DNA from: Pelagihabitans sp963710535
GTDB lineage: Bacteria > Bacteroidota > Bacteroidia > Flavobacteriales > Flavobacteriaceae
Reading direction: 5' to 3'
Assembly (NCBI GenBank): GCA_963710535.1
Contig: CAVQAW010000003.1
Location: forward strand, 372,001-436,000
DNA length: 64,000 nt
Shown here one piece after another: positions 54,876-63,422 of the stretch. The first letter of the stretch is position 1, and each line of letters opens with the position of its first letter. A program made the translations under genes and the position numbers. The notes beneath the pieces were generated by a model, which saw only the letters and a program-made list of their open reading frames with translations, made no database searches and had not been told where the DNA came from.

Positions 54876-55673
54876 ATGGATTTTTCAAAAATTAAAATGG
54901 TCGTTACCGACATGGATGGCACATTGTTGAACTCCAACCATGAAGTGAGCGATCTATTTTTTGAACTTTTTGATAGGCTCAAGCAAAAGGGAATATTGTT
55001 TGCCGCTGCAAGTGGCCGGCAATACGATAGTATCATTGATAAATTGCACCCGATCAAAGACGACATTATCGTAATTGCCGAAAATGGCGGATTCGCCAAG
55101 CATCGCGAAGAAGAGCTCGTCGCTACCCTATTGCCCGACGAAGCCAAAAATAGAATTCTCGAACTGCTTCAAGGTTTGGCGGGAATACATCCCGTGCTAT
55201 GCGGAAAACATCACGCGCACATCATGTCGGGTGCTCCTGATTTCGTTGAAAAACTCAAGGAATATTATGCCGCCTTTACCCAGTTGGACGACCTGAAGGC
55301 TTACCATGGCGACATTGTAAAAATCGCCATTTATCATTTTGAAAATTCTGAAAAATTTATTTATCCTGCCGTAAAGCACCTGCAAGGCGAACTGCAGGTA
55401 AAAATATCGGGTGAAAATTGGGTCGATATTTCAAGCCGCAACGCCAATAAAGGTTATGCCTTGCAGAAGGTTATGGACACGCACAAGATCAAATCATCCG
55501 AATTGATGGTTTTTGGCGATTACAACAACGATTTGGAAATGTTGGCCCTGGCCGATTTCAGCTATGCCATGGAAAACGCCCATCCAAACGTAAAAAAAGC
55601 GGCACGGTACCATACCCATAGCAATGATGCCTATGGTGTTGAGCGCATTCTGGAAGAACTGGTGAAGGTTTAG
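54876..55673 (+). CDS. HAD family phosphatase (Cof type)
   Basis: A 265-residue haloacid dehalogenase-like hydrolase. VTDMDGTLLN at about residues 10-19 gives the catalytic Asp pair, ASGRQYDSI near residue 48 the second motif, and FGDYNNDLEMLALADFSYAM near residue 210 the last (Mg-binding) motif. A C2-type cap lies between. Cof-type members dephosphorylate sugar phosphates or flavin/pyridoxal phosphates; the specific substrate is not shown. Its stop overlaps the stop of the opposite gene by 4 bases (TTAG). Confidence 0.9.
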   Translation: MDFSKIKMVVTDMDGTLLNSNHEVSDLFFELFDRLKQKGILFAAASGRQYDSIIDKLHPIKDDIIVIAENGGFAKHREEELVATLLPDEAKNRILELLQGLAGIHPVLCGKHHAHIMSGAPDFVEKLKEYYAAFTQLDDLKAYHGDIVKIAIYHFENSEKFIYPAVKHLQGELQVKISGENWVDISSRNANKGYALQKVMDTHKIKSSELMVFGDYNNDLEMLALADFSYAMENAHPNVKKAARYHTHSNDAYGVERILEELVKV

Positions 55674-56932
55674 GTTTTTTGCTTTTTCTTCTGGGCTGCC
55701 GGAAACAATACATTGTTCAAGATCAATCGATAGCCCGGTGAAGTGGGATGCAGTTCAAGTTCGGTCTTGGCATCGCCGACACGATGCTGGTAGTCTTCCG
55801 GATCATGACCGCCGTAAAAGGTGAAGAAACCCTTGCCTTTAATGCCGTGGATATAGCGCGCCTCCCCATTGATCTTGTTCTCCCCCAGAACCATGACTGT
55901 AGGCTTGACCTCGTCCCTGGTAAAAGCCGTTGTCTGGCCCATGAACCCTTTGACCAAAGCCGTATGGTTCTGGCAGAGCATGGTCGGTACCGGATCCCAT
56001 TTGGCCGAAAAATCCATCAGGGTAAAATAATCGGATTCCTTGAATCCGTTTCCCCTCTTATCGGTCATGTCTATCGAGGAAAATTCATAGCGCAAAGGAT
56101 TTCGTTCCAGGACAAAATCGGAGAACGCAAAGGTCTTGCTGAAATCGAGCCTACTTTGGTAATTCGCATCCGACGGATCACCGTCGAACATCGGCTCACA
56201 GATGTCTACGCCATCTGCCGCCAGGGCAATATCGAAACTATCGGTGGCCGAACACATCGCGAACATAAAGCCCCCACCGATCACATAGTTCCGGATTTTC
56301 AATGCCACCGCCCTCTTTTCTTCAGATACCTTGGAAAACCCCAGCTTGGCAGCCAAGGCTTCCGCCTCCTTCTTTTGTTCGATATACCATGGTGCGGCAC
56401 GGTATGCAGCATAGAATTTACCGTACTGTCCCGTGAAATCTTCATGGTGCAGATGCAGCCAATCGAAAAGCACCAGCTTATCGTTGAGCACTTCCTCGTC
56501 ATACACCGTTTCATAAGGTATTTCGGCATAGGTGAGCACCATGGTCACGGCGTCGTCCCAAGGGGGGTTATCTTTTGGCGAATAGACGGCAATTTTCGGC
56601 GCTTTCTCCAAAACTACCGCTTCCTGGTTCATCGATGGACTGCCGATCGCATCGAGAATACCCTGTGCCTGATCGTCCGACAATATCTCGTACGATACGC
56701 CACGAATCTGGCATTCCTTTCTGATTTGTTCCCCGTCGGGCAATAGAAATGATCCGCCCCTGTAATTGAGCAACCATTGCACCTTTTGCTGTTTGGTAAG
56801 CACCCAATAGGTAATGCCGTAGGCTTTTAAATGGTTTTTCTGGCCTTCCGCATCCATGGGGATCAATATACTGGATGCCATGGCTGGCATGGTACAGAGC
56901 AAGAGGAAAATGATGAGGGCAAATCGAGGCAT
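55670..56932 (-). CDS. Secreted 'asparagine synthetase B' family protein (function unknown)
   Basis: A 420-residue protein with a signal peptide (RFALIIFLLLCTMPAMAS), so it is exported, unlike cytosolic asparagine synthetase. Homologues in Flavobacteria are usually labelled asparagine synthetase B, but I see neither the N-terminal Cys2 glutamine amidotransferase nucleophile nor the ATP-binding SGG-D motif. The residues 110-260 (for example VLTYAEIPYETVYDEEVLN and GGFMFAMCSATDSF) look like a ThuA/GATase-like fold. Substrate and role are unknown; a periplasmic task is certain only as far as the signal peptide is right. Its start is 160 bases from the dnaB stop. Confidence 0.75.
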   Translation of the reverse strand: MPRFALIIFLLLCTMPAMASSILIPMDAEGQKNHLKAYGITYWVLTKQQKVQWLLNYRGGSFLLPDGEQIRKECQIRGVSYEILSDDQAQGILDAIGSPSMNQEAVVLEKAPKIAVYSPKDNPPWDDAVTMVLTYAEIPYETVYDEEVLNDKLVLFDWLHLHHEDFTGQYGKFYAAYRAAPWYIEQKKEAEALAAKLGFSKVSEEKRAVALKIRNYVIGGGFMFAMCSATDSFDIALAADGVDICEPMFDGDPSDANYQSRLDFSKTFAFSDFVLERNPLRYEFSSIDMTDKRGNGFKESDYFTLMDFSAKWDPVPTMLCQNHTALVKGFMGQTTAFTRDEVKPTVMVLGENKINGEARYIHGIKGKGFFTFYGGHDPEDYQHRVGDAKTELELHPTSPGYRLILNNVLFPAAQKKKQKT

Positions 56933-57092
56933 AGGCGGTACGGAATTTCAGGGCTTTTCCCCAAAGTTAACCGAAAATCGGCGAAACCTGTGTTAACAGC
57001 TTCAGAATACTACCAAATCGAGGTTGCCATGTGCAAAGGTAATCGCGCGGGGATATTAGGTAAAAGTCAGAGGTGGCCTGTTATTTTTTTGA

Positions 57093-58643
57093 TCAGAAAG
57101 GCACATCGTTAGGACCGCCCAAATCAAGGTCTTCATTCATTGAACTGCCAAAGGCTTCTCCCGTGCTGGGATAGTTCTTGGTGAGGAATGGGTTGCCCTC
57201 ATTGGCGTTCATTTTCGATTGAAACTCGAAGGGTGAGTCAAAATCGTCAAGGTTATCGAATTTACCGAGATTGCCGATGAACTTAAGCCTGATACTATCC
57301 AATCCGCCGTTTCGGTGCTTGGCCACGATAAATTCGGCCTGGCCCTGTGTAGGTGTTCTTTCCTCGTCGTCCCATTCATCGATTTTATAATATTCCGGTC
57401 TATAGATAAAGGAAACGATATCGGCATCCTGCTCGATGGCGCCTGATTCCCTCAAATCGGATAGGATGGGCCTCTTACTGCCCCCGCGGGTTTCCACGGC
57501 CCTCGATAATTGCGAAAGGGCAATTACGGGCACGTTCAGTTCCTTGGCCAAGGCCTTTAAGTTTCTTGATATGGTCGATATTTCCTGTTCCCTATTGCCG
57601 CCTTTTTGGCTTCCGCCCGCGGTCATGAGCTGCAAATAATCGATCACGATCATCTTAATGCCGTGTTGGGAGGCCAGTCGCCTTGCCTTGGCCCTTAAAT
57701 CAAAGATGGAAAGGGATGGGGTATCGTCTATAAACAATGGGGCACTTTCAAGTGCTTTTACCTTTACGTTCAATTGTTCCCATTCGTGCTTCTCCAACCT
57801 TCCCGTACGCAGTTTCTCGGAGGAGAGCCCGGTTTCTGCGGAAATAAGGCGGGTAATAAGCTGTACCGAAGACATTTCCAAAGAGAAGAAGGCAATGGGT
57901 ATCTCAGAATTCACGGCGATATTTCGGGCCATGGATAAGGTAAGTGCGGTTTTACCCATACCGGGCCTTGCCGCCACGATGATAAGGTCACTTGGCTGCC
58001 AACCTGAGGTGAGTTTATCCAATTTATCGAAGCCTGAAGGGATACCGCTCAAACCTTCCTTATTGGCGATTTCCTCGATTCGCTTTTTCGCTTGGATCAC
58101 CAGATTTTGGGCCGTTTCTGCAGAACGTTTTAAATTGCCTTGGGTAACCTCGTACAGTTTGGCCTCCGCATTGTCGAGAAGATCGAACACATCGGTAGCC
58201 TCATCGTAGGCATTTTCGATGATTTCATTCGAAATCTTGATCAGGCTACGCTGTATATATTTCTGAAGTATGATACGGGCATGGAACTCAATATGCGCCG
58301 AAGAGGCGACCTTTTGAGTCAGTTTGATCAAGTAAAAATCCCCTCCCACCGATTCCAATCGGCCATCTTTCTTCAATTGGGAAGAAACGGTTAATAAATC
58401 GACGGGTTCAGACGATTCGAACAATTTGAAGATGGCTTCGTAGACATGTCTATGGGCGTCTTTGTAAAAAGCGTCGGGGTGGAGGATATCGATGACTTCG
58501 TCGACCCCTTTCTTGTCGATCATCATCGCTCCTAACACAACTTCCTCTAAATCAACAGCTTGAGGTGGTATTTTTCCTCTTTCAAGGCTTATGATCGTTG
58601 ATTTATCGATCTTGCGGGCTATTACGGGGTCTGTTCTTTCCAT
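57093..58643 (-). CDS. dnaB: Replicative DNA helicase
   Basis: A 516-residue hexameric helicase that unwinds DNA at the replication fork. The N-terminal domain (about 25-130, PPQAVDLEEVVLGAMMID) binds primase; the RecA-like C-domain carries Walker A ARPGMGKTAL near residue 233, Walker B KMIVIDYLQLM near residue 330 and ALSQLSRAVETRG (the DnaB sensor/arginine region). The C-terminus is a Gly/Pro/Asn-rich tail. No intein is present. Alone on the minus strand. Confidence 0.95.
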   Translation of the reverse strand: MERTDPVIARKIDKSTIISLERGKIPPQAVDLEEVVLGAMMIDKKGVDEVIDILHPDAFYKDAHRHVYEAIFKLFESSEPVDLLTVSSQLKKDGRLESVGGDFYLIKLTQKVASSAHIEFHARIILQKYIQRSLIKISNEIIENAYDEATDVFDLLDNAEAKLYEVTQGNLKRSAETAQNLVIQAKKRIEEIANKEGLSGIPSGFDKLDKLTSGWQPSDLIIVAARPGMGKTALTLSMARNIAVNSEIPIAFFSLEMSSVQLITRLISAETGLSSEKLRTGRLEKHEWEQLNVKVKALESAPLFIDDTPSLSIFDLRAKARRLASQHGIKMIVIDYLQLMTAGGSQKGGNREQEISTISRNLKALAKELNVPVIALSQLSRAVETRGGSKRPILSDLRESGAIEQDADIVSFIYRPEYYKIDEWDDEERTPTQGQAEFIVAKHRNGGLDSIRLKFIGNLGKFDNLDDFDSPFEFQSKMNANEGNPFLTKNYPSTGEAFGSSMNEDLDLGGPNDVPF

Positions 58644-58811
58644 CGGTACGAAAATATGTAATTAACCTTAGGTTAACATGGATATGGCCTGTCGCGATAT
58701 CAACACTTGTTCAACAATTTACTTGTTGATAAGTTACGATTTTGTGTTGACAACCAAAAAAATCATCAAAAGTAAATTTCTGGATATGGCTCAACTTGCC
58801 AAAAAGGGAGA

Positions 58812-59765
58812 TTACCCATGAAATACGCCCATCTGGGCATATTTTTCCATCCGGGCATGCACCAAATCTTTTGGTGATAACTTTTTCAGTTCGTCGAAAT
58901 GTGAGGAAATTTTGTTCTTGACGATTTCAAAAGTCTTTTCGCGATTGGTATGGGCGCCGCCTACTGGCTCCTTCACGATCTCATCGATGAGTTTCAATTT
59001 TTTCATATCGATAGCGGTCAACTTTAAGGCTTCGGCCGCCACTTCCTTATACTCCCAACTGCGCCAGAGGATCGAGGAGCACGATTCCGGTGAGATGACG
59101 GAGTACCATGTATTTTCCAGCATCAGTACCACATCGCCCACGCCTATTCCCAGGGCGCCGCCCGAGGCCCCTTCGCCGATGATCACTACAATAATGGGTA
59201 CCTTTAAACGGGTCATTTCAAGGATGTTCCTTGCAATGGCCTCCCCTTGCCCGCGCTCTTCCGCCTCAATTCCCGGAAAAGCACCCGGGGTATCGATCAA
59301 TGCCACCACTGGAATATCGAATTTCTCTGCCGATTTCATCAACCGCAACGCTTTTCTATAGCCCTCCGGGTTGGCCATCCCAAAATTACGAAACTGTCTT
59401 GTTTTGGTATTGTATCCTTTTTGCTGTCCGATGAACATATAGCTTTGATCCCCGATCTTTCCAAGACCGCCCACCATGGCTTTGTCGTCCTTCACATTGC
59501 GGTCTCCGTAAAGTTCCAAGAAAGTTTCCCCACAAATCGCACGGATATAATCCATGGTATAGGGCCTGTTGGGGTGCCTTGACAGTTGAACCCGTTGCCA
59601 TGCCGTCAAGTTCTTATAAATCTCCTTACGTGTTTCGACCAGCTTCTGCTCAATTTGTTTGCAGGTTTCCGTAACGTCGACATCGCTTTCCTTGCCGATG
59701 ATCATACACTTATCGAGCTGTTCTTCGAGCTCTTTGATGGGAAGTTCAAAATCTAAATATTCCAT
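58812..59765 (-). CDS. accA: Acetyl-CoA carboxylase carboxyltransferase subunit alpha
   Basis: A 317-residue subunit that, with AccD, moves the carboxyl group from biotin to acetyl-CoA to make malonyl-CoA for fatty-acid synthesis. Typical segments: HPNRPYTMDYI, ELYGDRNVKDDKAMVGG, NFGMANPEGYRKALRLM, PVVALIDTPGAFPGIEAEERGQ and GEGASGGALGIGVGD. Normal length. A TATATTTA box lies on the minus strand about 45 bases upstream. Confidence 0.95.
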   Translation of the reverse strand: MEYLDFELPIKELEEQLDKCMIIGKESDVDVTETCKQIEQKLVETRKEIYKNLTAWQRVQLSRHPNRPYTMDYIRAICGETFLELYGDRNVKDDKAMVGGLGKIGDQSYMFIGQQKGYNTKTRQFRNFGMANPEGYRKALRLMKSAEKFDIPVVALIDTPGAFPGIEAEERGQGEAIARNILEMTRLKVPIIVVIIGEGASGGALGIGVGDVVLMLENTWYSVISPESCSSILWRSWEYKEVAAEALKLTAIDMKKLKLIDEIVKEPVGGAHTNREKTFEIVKNKISSHFDELKKLSPKDLVHARMEKYAQMGVFHG

Positions 59766-60034
59766 GGTGATGAACGTATTAAGTCAATTCCGGGGTAAAT
59801 ATAAAACATTATGAAGAACCGATATCCAATCGGCCCGCTTTTATCGAGACCATATTGCCAAAGGAGCCCATGGCCATCATAAGGATCGATCCACTTTTAA
59901 TTTTGGGTCAGGAACATAGGTTTGAGGTATGCTGACTGAAATCTCCAGTTATGGTGCATATAGCAAAAAAGTCAATTGTGTGCCGCAAACGCAGCTTAAT
60001 ATCATGGCAACCTTTCACTTGATATTAAACTCCC
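59766..60034. other. Spacer between accA and LptF/G-type gene
   Basis: About 270 bases without a credible gene. The part near accA is likely its promoter region; no terminator, repeat or RNA fold was recognised in the rest. Confidence 0.4.
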
Positions 60035-61117
60035 CTAACGTTTGGCGTATTGCAGCAAATAATAGGCTGTAATCCCGAAGACCACGTTGGGGATGAGAAC
60101 GGCCAGTAAAGGCGAAAACCCGGCTTGTTGGGCCAACGTTCCGAAGACCTTATCGAAAAAAATGTAAATAAAGGCCACAAAAATCCCGAAGGCCAAATTG
60201 AGGCCCATCCCGCCCCTTCTTTTGATCGATGAAACCGCCACGGCAATGATGGTAAGGATATAGGCCGCAACGGGCAGCGCCCATCGCTTGTATTTGACCA
60301 ACATATAGGCGTTGATATTCGAAGCCCCTTTTTGTTTCTGATCCGAGATAAATTGGTTGAGTTCGAATAGATTTTTGGTTTCCGCCACGTAGGATACGGG
60401 CGTGAGATCGTCGATTTTAAAGGTGAACAGCGTATCGAGCCTCCTTTGTGTCTCCATGATTTCAGTTTCGCCCCGCAACTTCCTTTTTTCATAAGAGGTA
60501 AGCCTGTAGACGGTATCTTTTTCTATCCAGCGAATATTGGCCGCCGAAATCTTGAAATCGAGTTTGTTCTCCTTATCAAACCGTTCAAAAGTAAAATTAT
60601 AGCCTATCTGTCTCGCTGGATCGAAACTGCTCACATAGATAAAATCGGTCTCGTTCAACTGGGTAAAGATGTTGTTGGTGACCCTATCCTGACGACCCTT
60701 TTTCAGGTATTTGTATACGAACTCGTTGAACCCGAGGCTGGCCTTGGGCACGATGAACATCCCCATGAAAAACATCAGCACCGCAACGATCGTGGCGCCG
60801 ATAAAATAGGGCCTTAGAAAACGGCCAAAGGATACCCCTGAACTTAAGATGGCTACAATTTCGGTATTGCTGGCCATTTTGGAAGTGAAAAAAATAATGG
60901 AGAGAAATAAAAATATCGGGAACAACAAATTACCAATGTACAGCGTAAAATTGCCATAGTAGACCAAGATTTCGTTCAAAGGCGCCTCATTGTCGATCAT
61001 CTTTCCGATCTGCTCTGCCAAATTCGCCATGATGCCGATGGGAACGAACAACAAAATCATCACGATAAAAGTGATGAGATAGCGTTTTAGGATATACTTG
61101 TCTATGATCGTCAGCAC
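60035..61117 (-). CDS. LptF/LptG family permease
   Basis: A 360-residue inner-membrane protein with six hydrophobic helices (three at 12-115, three at 275-360) around a periplasmic beta-jellyroll (about 130-260). This is the LptF/G design of the ABC transporter that pulls lipopolysaccharide out of the inner membrane toward the LptA/OstA bridge. Only one such gene is visible here. The start is GTG, overlapping the tgt stop by one base (TAGTG), so the two genes are translationally coupled. It is functionally related to the OstA-like protein at 529-2280. Confidence 0.87.
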   Translation of the reverse strand: MLTIIDKYILKRYLITFIVMILLFVPIGIMANLAEQIGKMIDNEAPLNEILVYYGNFTLYIGNLLFPIFLFLSIIFFTSKMASNTEIVAILSSGVSFGRFLRPYFIGATIVAVLMFFMGMFIVPKASLGFNEFVYKYLKKGRQDRVTNNIFTQLNETDFIYVSSFDPARQIGYNFTFERFDKENKLDFKISAANIRWIEKDTVYRLTSYEKRKLRGETEIMETQRRLDTLFTFKIDDLTPVSYVAETKNLFELNQFISDQKQKGASNINAYMLVKYKRWALPVAAYILTIIAVAVSSIKRRGGMGLNLAFGIFVAFIYIFFDKVFGTLAQQAGFSPLLAVLIPNVVFGITAYYLLQYAKR

Positions 61118-62247
61118 TATAGTCGTTTATCCATTTGTTTTACCATTACCGATTTCCAGGAGGCAAAATCTCCCGCTAAAATATGTTTTCTGGCCTCTCG
61201 TACCAACCACATGTAAAAACCAAGGTTGTGGATCGTGGCGATTTGCTTGCCCAGATATTCGTTGGCCGCGAACAGGTGCCGAAGATAGGCCTTGGTATAC
61301 TCACGATCGACGAAGGTTGTGCCGGAGGCATCCAAAACGGAAAAATCATTTTCCCATTTTTTGTTTTTGATGTTGATCGTGCCGTGGGCCGTAAAGAGCA
61401 TGCCGTTCCTGGCGTTCCTGGTCGGCAGTACACAATCGAACATATCGATGCCCAGGGCAATATTTTCGAGAATATTGATCGGCGTGCCCACGCCCATCAG
61501 GTAACGTGGCTTGTCTGCGGGGAGTATATCACATACCACCTCGGTCATTGCATACATTTCCTCGGCCGGTTCGCCCACCGAGAGCCCTCCGATCGCGTTT
61601 CCATCGGCCCCTACCCCGGCAATATACTCGGCCGACTGCTTTCTTAAATCGGAATAGGTTGAACCCTGCACAATGGGAAAAAAGCTTTGCGAATAATCAT
61701 AGCTGAAAGGCGTTTTTTCCAAGTGGGCCAAACAGCGATCCAGCCATCGATGGGTCATGTGCATCGATCTTTTGGCATACGCATAGTCGCAAGGATAAGG
61801 AGTGCATTCATCGAAGGCCATGATGATATCCGCTCCGATGTTCCTTTGTATTTCCATTACGTTTTCCGGAGTGAACAAGTGCAATGAACCGTCGATATGC
61901 GATTTGAACTTCACCCCTTCTTCCTTGATCTTTCTGTTGGCGGAAAGGGAATATACCTGATACCCGCCGCTGTCGGTGAGGATGCTGCGATCCCATCCCA
62001 TGAATTTGTGCAGGCCACCGGCCTGTACCAGAATATCAATCTTGGGCCTAAGGAAAAGATGGTAAGTATTGCCTAAAATAACATCGGGATTTATTTCCTC
62101 CCGCAATTCCTTTTGATGTACCCCTTTCACCGAAGCAGCCGTGCCCACCGGCATGAAAATCGGTGTTTCGATGGTCCCGTGGTCGGTCGTCATGCTGCCT
62201 GCGCGCGCTTTGCTTTGGGGATCGGTATGGTGTAAGGTAAATTTCAT
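61117..62247 (-). CDS. tgt: tRNA-guanine(34) transglycosylase, lacking canonical zinc cysteines
   Basis: A 376-residue enzyme that swaps guanine 34 for a queuine precursor in tRNAs with GUN anticodons. Motifs: GTAASVKGVHQKEL, TDSGGYQVYSLSANR with the substrate-binding Asp, MAFDECTPYPCDY, GLSVGEPAEEM and FDCVLPTRNARNGMLFT with the nucleophilic Asp. Where the enterobacterial enzyme has its zinc ligands (C-x-C-x-x-C after LDAE), this protein reads LDASGTTFVDREYTKAYLRHL with no Cys; the last His (TIHNLGFY) remains. So the zinc site is missing or altered, although the fold and catalytic residues look intact. Coupled to the LptF/G-like gene. Confidence 0.92.
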   Translation of the reverse strand: MKFTLHHTDPQSKARAGSMTTDHGTIETPIFMPVGTAASVKGVHQKELREEINPDVILGNTYHLFLRPKIDILVQAGGLHKFMGWDRSILTDSGGYQVYSLSANRKIKEEGVKFKSHIDGSLHLFTPENVMEIQRNIGADIIMAFDECTPYPCDYAYAKRSMHMTHRWLDRCLAHLEKTPFSYDYSQSFFPIVQGSTYSDLRKQSAEYIAGVGADGNAIGGLSVGEPAEEMYAMTEVVCDILPADKPRYLMGVGTPINILENIALGIDMFDCVLPTRNARNGMLFTAHGTINIKNKKWENDFSVLDASGTTFVDREYTKAYLRHLFAANEYLGKQIATIHNLGFYMWLVREARKHILAGDFASWKSVMVKQMDKRL

Positions 62248-62514
62248 GAATTAAAACAGCGCATTTCATAAGGTAAGGCAAAAGCCGAAAAAATCCGAAC
62301 CACGTATGGCAGTCATGGAAAAATCGGCCAAGCCGGTTGAGCACATCCAATTTGCGCCATTTACGGCGGTAAAGATAGTCAACTGACCCGCAATAGTTCC
62401 TTAACAAAAAAATAAAATTAGCCTGTCGGCAAGACATTCCCAGATCAAAAGGGGTGGTTTTCCTTGCAATCGGAAGATTTGGACTACCTCGCAAAGAATT
62501 AATCAACATGGTAC
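62248..62514. other. Divergent spacer tgt / transketolase
   Basis: No gene is seen. On the minus strand TATTTTTTTG (62400-62410) is a two-base-longer variant of the -7 box that might serve tgt. Otherwise no hairpin or RNA signature was noticed. Confidence 0.4.
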
Positions 62515-62545
62515 TTGTATACCCAAAAGATTGCCATTACTTTTG
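62515..62545 (+). promoter_or_regulatory. Promoter for transketolase genes
   Basis: TTG (62515-62517), 20-base spacer, TACTTTTG (62538-62545): full consensus match. The start near 62550 lies between the TTG at 62531 and the ATG at 62567, so it fixes 62567 as the translation start. Confidence 0.7.
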
Positions 62546-62566
62546 GAAATCAAAAACAAATCAGCC

Positions 62567-63412
62567 ATGCCGAAAATTGAGGAACTTCAGGACATCGTAC
62601 AACAGACAAGGAGAGACATCCTTAGAATGGTACATAAGGTAAATTCAGGGCATCCTGGCGGATCGCTTGGCTGTACAGAATTCATGGTCGCCCTGTACCA
62701 CGAGATCATGGAATTAAAGAAAGGATTCAACATGGACGGCATTGGAGAGGACCTCTTCTTTTTATCGAACGGGCATATCTCGCCCGTCTTTTACAGTGTC
62801 CTGGCCCGTAAAGGCTATTTCCCGATTGCCGAACTCAGTACATTCAGGCTCATCAATTCCCGTTTACAGGGGCATCCGGCGACCCACGAAGGTTTGCCCG
62901 GAATTCGTGTGGCATCGGGTTCGTTGGGCCAAGGCATGTCAGTGGCCATAGGGGCCGCATTGGCGAAAAAATTGAACAATGACAAACATTTGATCTATAG
63001 CTTGCACGGGGATGGGGAGCTTCAGGAAGGACAAAATTGGGAGGCCATTATGTACGCTGCGGGCAACAAGGTAGATAATCTCATTTCTACGATAGACCAC
63101 AATGGACAACAAATAGACGGACCGACGAACCAGGTATTGCCCATGGGCGATCTTGCCGAAAAATTCAAGGTTTTTGGATGGGATGTTTTGGAGGTAAAAC
63201 AAGGAAATGACCTGAAAAGTGTCATTCAAGGTCTAAAAGAGGCCAAATCAAGGACCGGCAAGGGCAAACCGGTCTGTATCATCCTCGATACCATCATGGG
63301 CCATGGGGTCGATTTTATGATGTATACCCACGCATGGCATGGCAAGGCCCCCAACGATGCCCAGTTGGAAAATGCCCTTTCACAGAATCCAGTAACCTTA
63401 GGCGACTACTAA
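62567..63412 (+). CDS. Transketolase, N-terminal subunit
   Basis: A 281-residue thiamine diphosphate-binding subunit. VNSGHPGGSLGCTEF near residue 25, GHISPVFYSVLA, GSLGQGMSVAIGAALA and LHGDGELQEGQNWEA (the GDG...N motif that binds the cofactor) are present. It covers only the PP domain of transketolase; the Pyr domain is in the next gene 10 bases on. Split transketolases are common in some bacteria and archaea and work as heterotetramers. It makes sugar phosphates in the non-oxidative pentose phosphate pathway. Confidence 0.93.
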   Translation: MPKIEELQDIVQQTRRDILRMVHKVNSGHPGGSLGCTEFMVALYHEIMELKKGFNMDGIGEDLFFLSNGHISPVFYSVLARKGYFPIAELSTFRLINSRLQGHPATHEGLPGIRVASGSLGQGMSVAIGAALAKKLNNDKHLIYSLHGDGELQEGQNWEAIMYAAGNKVDNLISTIDHNGQQIDGPTNQVLPMGDLAEKFKVFGWDVLEVKQGNDLKSVIQGLKEAKSRTGKGKPVCIILDTIMGHGVDFMMYTHAWHGKAPNDAQLENALSQNPVTLGDY

Positions 63413-63422
63413 ACCAAAAGCG

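Noticed and set aside
60025..60492. 155-codon frame opposite in phase to the LptF/G gene
   Set aside because: It is a shadow in another frame of the same strand and lacks membrane segments or motifs.
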